From the NCBI GenBank assembly GCA_025934545.1, contig JAICXV010000204.1, positions 1 to 5,491 on the forward strand: a DNA stretch of 5,491 bases, read 5' to 3'. The notes beneath the pieces are model-generated. The model saw only the letters and a program-made list of their open reading frames with translations. It did not search any database and had not been told where the DNA came from. Source of the DNA: Verrucomicrobiia bacterium. GTDB lineage: Bacteria > Verrucomicrobiota > Verrucomicrobiia > Limisphaerales > Palsa-1400. The position numbers and the translations under genes were made by a program. This document shows positions 1 to 5,491 of this stretch, one piece after another. Positions within the stretch are counted from its first letter, which is position 1. Each line of letters begins with the position of its first letter.

Positions 1-1433
1 AACATGATCTGCCATTCGTTCATGCTGCGGGAGCCGTCGCCGAGGCGCGCGGTGATCAATCCACCTTCGACGCCGAAGCGATAGGAAGGCATAGCAGACA
101 AAAGTGTGCCGTCGGCCGCATAGCGCAGCCAGAGAGCCCAGGTGAAGTCATTGTAACCAACTTGACCCGTGTAATAGTCGACGCCGACAATATTTTCCTC
201 GCCAATAAAGTCCCAGGCCTGACCTGACACTCCGGGAGCGAAACTGGTTTGGCCACCAGGCGCGAGCGCATTACCCATTGAATCGATGTAATTGCCTTCT
301 GCCGACCACCGATTGACCAGGCCCGGCAGGATCGAAGACGCAGCAATGACGGTCAGTTGAGCCGGCGAACTGGTTTTTGTTCCCAGGGGGTTGCTCACGA
401 TAACGGTGTAAACGCCGGCATCTGACAACTGCGCAGCCGGTAATGAATATGTGCTGGCGGTCGCGCCTGGAATGGGCGTGCCATTCAATTGCCATTGGAA
501 AGTGATTGGGTCCAGTCCCGCGGCCGATACTGCGAAAGAAGCAGGCGTGTTTTCGACAGCGGTGGTCGTGCCGGGTTGACGAATGATGCTCAGGGACGGA
601 TTCGGCGAGTAGGCGCTATAAACTTCCTGGTCGGAAAGCGCCCGGCCAAACACTTCCACTTCGTCCAAACAACCGACAAATCCGCCGCCGCACGGGTTGA
701 TACCCATGTTGAAACTGCCGTTATTGGCAATCAAACAGGGTTCAACAGAACTGACGGTTTGCACGAACGTCCCGTCGATGTACAGGCTCAATTCACTGCT
801 GTGGCGAACAGCGGCAACGTGATGGAATATGCCATCGTTGAGATGGATGCTGTTCAGCGTCGACGTTTTCGCTGCGGCATAATTGAACGGGGGGTTCAGT
901 AAATCGCGATGATCACCTAACTCGACAAAGAGGTAGGTTGAACTTGGGCCGGTATCGAATAGGCGGAAGTCCACGCAATCCGTCGCGCTGCAAGAGGGGC
1001 GCTGTCCCACGATAGGCATTCTGTCATTTGGTGTGAATGTGGTCTGCATCCAGAAATCGATCGTGAAATCGCCAGTCCCGATATTACCAATGACGTTTCC
1101 GCATTGAACTGAACTCTGGCCATTGAATTGGAAGCATGTGCCGAGGACGCCCGGAACATATTTGATGTTGCTGGTAAAGCCGTTGTGCCCTCCGAAAGGA
1201 TCGTTGGCAGTACCTTCACCCGACCAGCGCGCGAGCAGGCCGTTGGTTGGGGTGGCGAGGTTGGTGATAGTCAGTGTCGCGGGATTGCTCGTAATGTCAT
1301 TGGTCGGATTGCTGACGAGCACCGTGTAAGTTCCTGAATCAAATGTTTGCGGCGAATCGAGAACAAGATTATTGGAAATTGCGCCGGGAATATCCGAACC
1401 GTTGAATTGCCATTGATAAGTGATCGGAGGGAT
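1..1433 (-). repeat. Direct long repeat, copy 2 (within gene B), paralogous to 4044-5491
   Basis: Protein segments such as TNGLLARWSGEGTAND, GNIGTGDFTIDFWM, LDEVEVFGRALS, YSPNPSLSI, ILPGLVNRWSAEG and DYYTGQVGYNDFTWA recur almost unchanged in gene A, in the same order. Between these blocks are more divergent loops. The alignment still holds at the left edge (QIM here against NVM in A), so the duplication extends beyond the window. The pair marks a tandem gene duplication on one strand. Confidence 0.9.
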
Positions 1434-2318
1434 GCCCACCGCCAACACGTGCAGGAGAATAGGTCGTCCCGCGAGACCGCGTTGATTCAACGGCTGGTCG
1501 ATAATGGCAAGGCCGACACCGGGGTGGCTGATGCCATAAATCTCAAAAGCGGTCAGCGCGCGGCCATAAACCGAGATTTCGTCGAGCTGCCCCGTAAATC
1601 CCGCGCCGACGTAGAAGCTGGCCGGTTGCGAAGCGACATCGACTTCATTGGTAAAAACAGGGTTCCCATCGGTATCGACCAATTGATTGGTTCCGGTCTC
1701 GTCATAGACGGGCACTTGATTGGTCTCCAGCACGTATGGGACTTCTGGTATGTCGATGACGTTTGCGGTCGACGATTTGCCCTGTGGGACACCATCAATA
1801 AAAATGTAATGGTCCGTACCATTTCGTTCGACAACAACGTGATGAAACTGTCCGTCATCGACTCGCAGCTGACTTAGAACATTTACAGTTCCAGAATCGC
1901 CGTAAAGGTCGCAACTGACCCTTCCATTGGCGAGACCGATGACGTAGCCTTTTCCGTCGCTAACTTTTTGAATTATCGCGGGCGAGGTGGAGTTGGCTGT
2001 TTTAATCCAGAAGCCGATCGCAAAATCACTGGTGCCGAATGCCGCGACGTTGGTTGTGCCAAAATCAATCACGGCATTGCCATCGAAGGTAAACGCCAGA
2101 CCGACCTGGCCCGTTGTAAAAGACACATCCTGGATGGTCGTACCGTCCAGATTAGTAGCACCCGAATTGAGCACAGTTCCATTGGCGGTGCCGACGCTGT
2201 CATTGGCATCGCCTTCACCCGACCACTGATGAACAAGGCCGGTTTGAGCGCTCGCTGAAGCAACAATGGCGAGCGTGCACAGTGCGATGAAAATGGTTTT
2301 TGTTAGGGCCGGTTTCAT
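3..2318 (-). CDS. Gene B: secreted LamG/Ig-like modular protein, 3'-truncated by the window edge
   Basis: The frame starts at ATG 2318-2316 and stays open for 772 codons to the left edge, with no stop in the window. The start is chosen because it gives a classic Sec signal peptide: MKP, a hydrophobic core at residues 7-20 (KTIFIALCTLAIVA) and an A-S-A cleavage site before Q25. Domains: LamG 27-263 (DFAIGFWIKT, DGQFHHVVVERN, IDGVPQG, GQLDEISVYGRALTAFE), with an unusual insert at about 193-231; Ig 270-353 (YQWQFNG, DSGTYTVLVSNP); LamG 359-569, cysteine-rich with C-S-A-T-D-C at 443-448; Ig 574-662 (FQWQLNG, DAGVYTVIVSNP); and a third LamG from 664, cut by the edge. From about residue 296 onward it is colinear with gene A, so the missing end probably carries another Ig domain and A's C-terminal module. 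No Shine-Dalgarno sequence is visible before the ATG. The protein is likely exported; ligand unknown. Confidence 0.94.
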   Translation of the reverse strand, partial: MKPALTKTIFIALCTLAIVASASAQTGLVHQWSGEGDANDSVGTANGTVLNSGATNLDGTTIQDVSFTTGQVGLAFTFDGNAVIDFGTTNVAAFGTSDFAIGFWIKTANSTSPAIIQKVSDGKGYVIGLANGRVSCDLYGDSGTVNVLSQLRVDDGQFHHVVVERNGTDHYIFIDGVPQGKSSTANVIDIPEVPYVLETNQVPVYDETGTNQLVDTDGNPVFTNEVDVASQPASFYVGAGFTGQLDEISVYGRALTAFEIYGISHPGVGLAIIDQPLNQRGLAGRPILLHVLAVGIPPITYQWQFNGSDIPGAISNNLVLDSPQTFDSGTYTVLVSNPTNDITSNPATLTITNLATPTNGLLARWSGEGTANDPFGGHNGFTSNIKYVPGVLGTCFQFNGQSSVQCGNVIGNIGTGDFTIDFWMQTTFTPNDRMPIVGQRPSCSATDCVDFRLFDTGPSSTYLFVELGDHRDLLNPPFNYAAAKTSTLNSIHLNDGIFHHVAAVRHSSELSLYIDGTFVQTVSSVEPCLIANNGSFNMGINPCGGGFVGCLDEVEVFGRALSDQEVYSAYSPNPSLSIIRQPGTTTAVENTPASFAVSAAGLDPITFQWQLNGTPIPGATASTYSLPAAQLSDAGVYTVIVSNPLGTKTSSPAQLTVIAASSILPGLVNRWSAEGNYIDSMGNALAPGGQTSFAPGVSGQAWDFIGEENIVGVDYYTGQVGYNDFTWALWLRYAADGTLLSAMPSYRFGVEGGLITARLGDGSRSMNEWQIM

Positions 2319-2349
2319 AACTAGGTTTTGTATCGTCTGCAAGTAAACG

Positions 2350-2363
2350 CCGTCCTGATACGG
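2350..2363 (-). promoter_or_regulatory. Small leader hairpin upstream of gene B
   Basis: Minus strand CCGTATCAGGACGG has arms CCGT and ACGG around a six-base loop, ending 32 bases before the ATG of gene B. The four-pair stem is GC-rich but short. It lies in the predicted 5' leader and could affect translation; it may also be fortuitous. Confidence 0.2.
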
Positions 2364-2372
2364 TGGGTCGGG

Positions 2373-2395
2373 GAGAACACTAAAGATTAGTTCTC
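2373..2395. promoter_or_regulatory. Imperfect palindrome, possible operator
   Basis: Plus strand arms GAGAAC (2373-2378) and GTTCTC (2390-2395) are perfect inverted complements. Pairing extends inward through TAA/TTA if two bases (AC, 2379-2380) are bulged, giving nine pairs and a three-base loop. It overlaps the candidate -10 hexamer upstream of gene B, which would suit a repressor site or an RNA stem. No T run follows on the minus strand, so it does not look like a terminator for gene A. Confidence 0.35.
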
Positions 2396-2411
2396 TTGAC
2401 TGCAAGCACAA
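2384..2411 (-). promoter_or_regulatory. Possible weak sigma70-like promoter for gene B
   Basis: On the minus strand, TTGTGC (2411-2406) is followed after 16 bases by TAATCT (2389-2384). Each hexamer matches its consensus at only three of six positions. A start near 2377 would leave a leader of about 60 bases before the ATG of gene B. Position and spacing are plausible but the match is poor. Confidence 0.2.
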
Positions 2412-2465
2412 GATGTACACACAAAACGCGGTGTCCCTTTCTGGCATCCGCAAAAACTTCCCAAT

Positions 2466-2486
2466 GTGGCGCGATCCGGTCGCCAC
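2466..2486 (-). terminator. Weak candidate terminator hairpin after gene A
   Basis: Arms GTGGCG (2466-2471) and CGCCAC (2481-2486) are perfectly complementary around a 9-base spacer, starting 8 bases past the stop of gene A. On the minus strand the nearest T run (five T, 2456-2452) begins nine bases after the stem instead of directly at it. It is therefore not a canonical intrinsic terminator; it may terminate weakly, protect the 3' end, or be chance. Confidence 0.25.
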
Positions 2487-2494
2487 CAGGGCCC

Positions 2495-5491
2495 TTAGTT
2501 GTGTTGCAGCATGACGCGACCACTCAGATTGGAGCTGATGAAATATCCTGGAGCGTAAACCTGGTTTTGCAGCACAACGCCTTTGGCATTTGCGTACTTT
2601 TTCGCCACGGGATCGAACAATTTTCCCCAAAACCGGCCATGAATCGGATCGACCTTCATTTTGCCCTGGGCTGCGGTGCCGACTTGCGAGAAGGCGATGC
2701 AATTGTTGTTTGTGGATACGATCGGATCAGCGACCGGCGTGTAAAGTCTTGCGGCGTCGGCGACGACCGAACTGTTATCGAGCCCGATACCAAGACCGGA
2801 CGGGGGAAGATTAAACGTTGAACCGAGAACAGGGATTACTGTGGAAAAGCCTGCTTTGTAATTTTTGTAATTCGAGCCCGCCGCTTTTATCCATCGCAAA
2901 TTACCCGCACAAACGCTGCCATGGTTGGTAAACGAGAGCCAGCCCAGTATGGAACCTTTTCCGCTGTACGCTGGAATGTAAACGGGCCACATACCGGAGT
3001 TCCCGACCTTCGCGCTCTGGCTTACGCTCAAATCGTCAGCAAGATTGGCAAAGAATTTCACAGCTCCATTCGTGGCTATCGTGACATTTCCAAAGCCGTG
3101 TCCGTTAGGTGCAGTGGCACTGTTCAACCCAACCATTTGCAGCGTGTATGAACCCGCTTTGGCAGCCGGGTGAGCTGCGTCGTAAACCGCGCGATGAGCC
3201 TCGAGGGGAATATTGTGAGCGGCGCCAGCAACGTGCCCAGTGATCTTGCTGGAATTCGCGCCTGAGAATATGATGTTTAATGGCGCTAGATTCTTGCGGT
3301 TGACCTGGACGGCCGCAGATGTTCGGGTAGACGTTCCGGTGAACTTGCCTGTAAATGGATATTGCTTCCCTTTCTGATGGACGCTGCCGCTAAAGGTTGA
3401 ATTGATATCAAGTGTTAGCGTGATGAAACCCGCATCATCATCTGTTGTGTCGCCGTCATAATAAAACAGACCGTTATACATACCGGCGGACAATTGGATC
3501 GAGACGCGAGCAATGGGTGAAGAAATTGAGCCGCTCGGAGTTGTAATGGTCACAGCGTAGATACCCGGCGAAGTGTCATCGACTAAGTCCACGGTGTATA
3601 TGAGGTTCGTCGCGCCGGTAATCGGCACACCATTCACAGTCCACTGGTAGGTGACCGGTTCCCCGGGGGTGATGGTTATGCCCGCTGCGATTAACGTAAA
3701 AGAACTGCCAAGTTGGGCATTTATATCGCGGGTCTGGAAGGTGCCGCGAGGCCCGTTTGCGTACTTCGCATAGAGACCGGCGACTTCGTCCGGTGTCAGC
3801 GCTCGATCGTAAAGTTCGGTTTCATCGATGCCGCCTTTGAACGGCTGAGTCCGACGATAATCATCGACAATACCGAGGCCCCATGGATCCTCGAGGTCGA
3901 ACAGGGGCATCTCGGATTGGGCCGCTAAAATTCCATCGACATAGATTTCGAAAGTCGTTGTATTTCGTCTGACCCACGCGACGTGATGCCAATAGCCGTC
4001 GTTGACCAGCACAGGAGCAGTCAGGTTGAAAGTGTCGGACTCACCCATCACATTCCAATCGAGCATATTGCGCCATCCATTGCCCAATTGTGCGAGAATC
4101 TGCCCTTGGTTCACAGCGAACCGATAGGCGGGCAGACTGGAGAGCAAAGTTCCATCCCCCTCCCATCGAATCCACATCGCCCAAGTGAAATCGTTGTACC
4201 CCACCTGGCCGGTATGGTAATCTACGGCGACGAGGTCGTAATGGCCATCGAATTCCCACGCTTGACCGGCTACACCCGGAGCGAAACTGGTTTGGCCACC
4301 GTACAAACCCGCGTTGCCCATGGAGTCGGCGTAATCACCTTCGGCTGACCAGCGATTGACCAGGCCCGGCAAAATCGAGTTCGCAGGAATCACAGTCAGA
4401 TTAGCGCTGGCGCTGACTTTATTAGTCACTGGATTGCTGACGGCGACACTATAGACACCGGCGTCGGCGAGTTGAACTGCTGCTAACGAATATGTGCTCG
4501 TCGTGGCGCCGGGAATATTGATTCCGTTCAAGCGCCATTGATAACTGATCGGATCGGTTCCTGCCGCCGAACAAGTCAAAGACGTGGGTGTGTTTTCGAC
4601 CGCGTACGAAGAGACCGGTTGATGAACAATGCTAAGGCTGGGGTTGGGGGAGTAAGTGTTATAAATTTCTTTCTCTGAAAGCGCTCGGCCGAAGACCTCA
4701 ACTTCGTCGAGCGAACCAACAAATGGAATGGTACCATCGTTTGCCTGGCACACGTTGAAACCCAAATCAAAGCTGCCGGTGTTATTGATCAAACATGGTT
4801 CGACTGACTGACACGAGTGCACAAACGCACCGTCGATATAAAGGCTATAGTTGGCACCTTGTCTAACGGTAGCGATATGATGGAACATCCCATCGGCAAG
4901 GTGAACACTGCTCAAAGTGCTTTCCGCAGTGGAATGATTGAACGGAGGGTTCAACCAATCGCGCGTATCACCCAACTCACTTTCCATGATCAAAGCGCCG
5001 CCACCGTTGTGAAACAATCGGAAGTCGATGCAGTCGGTCCAACTGCAATATGGCCGTTGTCCCAGGACGGCCATCTGGTTCGCTGGGACGGTTGTTGTCT
5101 TCATCCAGAAATCAATCGTGAAATCGCCCGTTCCGATGTTGCCGAGGACATTGCCGCCTTGAACCGAACTACTGTTGCCATCGAATTGGAAACAGGTCCC
5201 CAGTACGCCCTTAACATATTTGATGTTGCTGGTGACGCCATTGTGGCGGCCGGTCAAATCATTTGCCGTCCCTTCACCAGACCAACGAGCGAGCAAGCCG
5301 TTGGTGGGAGTGGCGAGGTTGGTGATGGTTAAAGTAGCAGGGTTGCTGGTCAGGCTTCCGGTCGGGTTGCTGACGAGCACAGTGTAGGTTCCTGAGTCGA
5401 ACGTCTGCGGGATATTAAAAACCAGGTTGTTGGAGGTTGCGCCCGGAATATCCGCTCCATTCAATCGCCACTGGTAGGCAAGCGGATCAAC
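2495..5491 (-). CDS. Gene A: LamG/Ig-like modular surface protein, 5'-truncated by the window edge
   Basis: The frame is open from the right edge to a TAA at 2497-2495, giving 998 visible residues. Its start lies outside the window, because the first visible residues (VDPLAYQW) are already mid-Ig domain; the TTG at 5464 is therefore not a true start. Domains in visible numbering: Ig 1-58 (partial); LamG 66-281, with DFTIDFW, DGMFHHIATVR, YIDG and FVGSLDEVEVFGRALS; Ig 288-367 (YQWRLNG, DAGVYSVAVSNP); a second, cysteine-free LamG 376-577 (DFTWAMWIRW, DGYWHHVAWVRR, GGIDETELYDRALTPDE); Ig 585-667 (YQWTVNG, GIYAVTI); and a C-terminal module 670-998. The first LamG has six cysteines (100, 149, 154, 227, 233, 248), compatible with disulphides in an exported protein. 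No catalytic residues were recognised. LamG and Ig domains usually bind glycans or proteins or act as spacers, so an extracellular binding or adhesive role is inferred. Gene B, 176 bp downstream, is a paralogue. Function beyond domain level is unknown. Confidence 0.95.
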   Translation of the reverse strand, partial: VDPLAYQWRLNGADIPGATSNNLVFNIPQTFDSGTYTVLVSNPTGSLTSNPATLTITNLATPTNGLLARWSGEGTANDLTGRHNGVTSNIKYVKGVLGTCFQFDGNSSSVQGGNVLGNIGTGDFTIDFWMKTTTVPANQMAVLGQRPYCSWTDCIDFRLFHNGGGALIMESELGDTRDWLNPPFNHSTAESTLSSVHLADGMFHHIATVRQGANYSLYIDGAFVHSCQSVEPCLINNTGSFDLGFNVCQANDGTIPFVGSLDEVEVFGRALSEKEIYNTYSPNPSLSIVHQPVSSYAVENTPTSLTCSAAGTDPISYQWRLNGINIPGATTSTYSLAAVQLADAGVYSVAVSNPVTNKVSASANLTVIPANSILPGLVNRWSAEGDYADSMGNAGLYGGQTSFAPGVAGQAWEFDGHYDLVAVDYHTGQVGYNDFTWAMWIRWEGDGTLLSSLPAYRFAVNQGQILAQLGNGWRNMLDWNVMGESDTFNLTAPVLVNDGYWHHVAWVRRNTTTFEIYVDGILAAQSEMPLFDLEDPWGLGIVDDYRRTQPFKGGIDETELYDRALTPDEVAGLYAKYANGPRGTFQTRDINAQLGSSFTLIAAGITITPGEPVTYQWTVNGVPITGATNLIYTVDLVDDTSPGIYAVTITTPSGSISSPIARVSIQLSAGMYNGLFYYDGDTTDDDAGFITLTLDINSTFSGSVHQKGKQYPFTGKFTGTSTRTSAAVQVNRKNLAPLNIIFSGANSSKITGHVAGAAHNIPLEAHRAVYDAAHPAAKAGSYTLQMVGLNSATAPNGHGFGNVTIATNGAVKFFANLADDLSVSQSAKVGNSGMWPVYIPAYSGKGSILGWLSFTNHGSVCAGNLRWIKAAGSNYKNYKAGFSTVIPVLGSTFNLPPSGLGIGLDNSSVVADAARLYTPVADPIVSTNNNCIAFSQVGTAAQGKMKVDPIHGRFWGKLFDPVAKKYANAKGVVLQNQVYAPGYFISSNLSGRVMLQHN
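2498..3484 (-). other. C-terminal module of gene A (residues about 670-998), possible two-part beta-rich unit
   Basis: After the last Ig domain the protein changes character. A first part begins GMYNGLFYYDG and has short glycine-spaced strands (GFITLTLD, FSGSVHQKGKQYPFTGKF, ITGHVAGAAHNIPLEAHRA). A second part begins GSYTLQMVG and includes PNGHGFGNVTI, GAVKFFANLADD, GMWPVYIPAYSGKGSILGWLSF and, near the end, IHGRFWGKLFDP, GVVLQNQ and APGYF. The pattern suggests repeated beta-hairpins of a barrel or sandwich. From general familiarity, similar G-x-G-W-P-x-Y / G-x-L-x-G-W-L endings occur at the C-termini of large Verrucomicrobiota surface proteins, but I cannot name a curated family. A role in surface retention or sorting is possible by position; no PEP-CTERM, LPXTG or transmembrane tail is seen, and the protein ends SGRVMLQHN. 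Confidence 0.6.
4044..5491 (-). repeat. Direct long repeat, copy 1 (within gene A), paralogous to 1-1433
   Basis: This stretch encodes Ig(partial)-LamG-Ig-LamG(N-terminal half) and aligns in order with 1-1433 of gene B. The offset is 4058 bases at the IPGA motif (5438 versus 1380) and 4043 bases at the GQTSF motif (4284 versus 241). The 15-base change is fully accounted for by three in-frame indels (+1, -1 and +5 residues in A). A block such as the one encoding LATPTNGLLARWSGEG is also clearly similar at DNA level (compare 5261-5350 with 1201-1290). The real repeat continues beyond the right edge of the window. Confidence 0.9.

Larger units (their letters stand above)
2319..2494 (-). promoter_or_regulatory. 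Intergenic region between gene A stop and gene B start
   Basis: 176 bp without a supported gene. Read on the minus strand it holds a GTGGCG/CGCCAC hairpin just past the A stop, a run of five T at 2456-2452, a weak promoter-like pair, an imperfect palindrome, a small CCGT/ACGG hairpin and two copies of CTTGCAG (2406-2400 and 2343-2337), 63 bp apart. The frame of gene B is also open through the whole region with an in-frame ATG at 2447. The size and content suggest that B has its own control region, though read-through from A cannot be excluded. Confidence 0.6.

Noticed and set aside
489..902. Plus-strand open frame of 137 codons
   Set aside because: Antisense to the continuous, domain-bearing frame of gene B; its product has no recognisable motif and reads as a shadow of the coding strand.
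1347..1877. Plus-strand open frame of 176 codons
   Set aside because: Lies wholly opposite the LamG and Ig domains of gene B, and no domain or signal peptide is visible.
2277..2279. Cys14 in the signal peptide of gene B as a lipoprotein lipobox
   Set aside because: The residues before it are I-A-L, not a small residue at -1, and a good A-S-A signal peptidase I site follows at residues 22-24.
2373..2395. Palindrome as the terminator of gene A
   Set aside because: On the minus strand it is followed by a C-rich stretch instead of T, and it lies about 100 bases past the stop.
2396..2821. Plus-strand open frame of 141 codons covering the intergenic region
   Set aside because: Most of it is antisense to the C-terminal module of gene A; the product has low-complexity shadow composition and no domain.
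4817..5332. Plus-strand open frame of 171 codons
   Set aside because: Antisense to gene A. Its resemblance to plus-strand frames around 1128-1337 only mirrors the duplication on the real coding strand.
5462..5464. TTG as the start of gene A
   Set aside because: The frame continues to the window edge with YQW, the core tryptophan motif of an Ig domain, upstream of this codon, so the gene begins outside the window.

Overview
The window holds parts of two large, modular, probably secreted or surface-exposed proteins. They are encoded head-to-tail on the minus strand and separated by 176 bp. Both are built from alternating concanavalin A-like LamG (LamG_3 type) beta-sandwich domains and immunoglobulin-like domains. 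This architecture, the wording of the Ig repeats (YQW..NG..IPGAT, D.G.Y.V.VSNP) and the C-terminal module of the upstream gene resemble proteins common in Verrucomicrobiota (Pedosphaera-like) and, less often, Planctomycetota. The lineage call is an inference from protein style; no housekeeping gene is present to confirm it.

Layout in transcription order (right to left). Bases 5491-2495 carry the 3' part of gene A: 998 visible residues, 5' end outside the window, order Ig(partial)-LamG-Ig-LamG-Ig-C-terminal module, TAA stop. Bases 2494-2319 are the intergenic region, with a weak hairpin just after the stop of A, an imperfect palindrome overlapping a weak promoter-like pair, and a small leader hairpin. 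Bases 2318-3 carry the 5' part of gene B: signal peptide, then LamG-Ig-LamG-Ig-LamG(partial). B is open through the left edge and has no stop in the window. I translated B codon by codon across its whole length and found it uninterrupted.

The visible 5' half of A (4044-5491) and the visible 3' part of B (1-1433) are colinear paralogous copies about 4.05 kb apart. Only three small in-frame indels separate them at protein level, so the pair looks like a tandem gene duplication followed by divergence. By this alignment the missing start of A probably lies a little over 1 kb to the right, and the missing end of B should carry a further Ig domain and the C-terminal module. No enzyme active site was recognised. 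The likely role is carbohydrate or surface binding, adhesion or structure outside the cytoplasm, but substrate and partners cannot be read from the sequence.

No tRNA, rRNA, CRISPR array, transposase, insertion sequence or plus-strand gene could be supported. The many plus-strand open frames are antisense shadows of the two genes.
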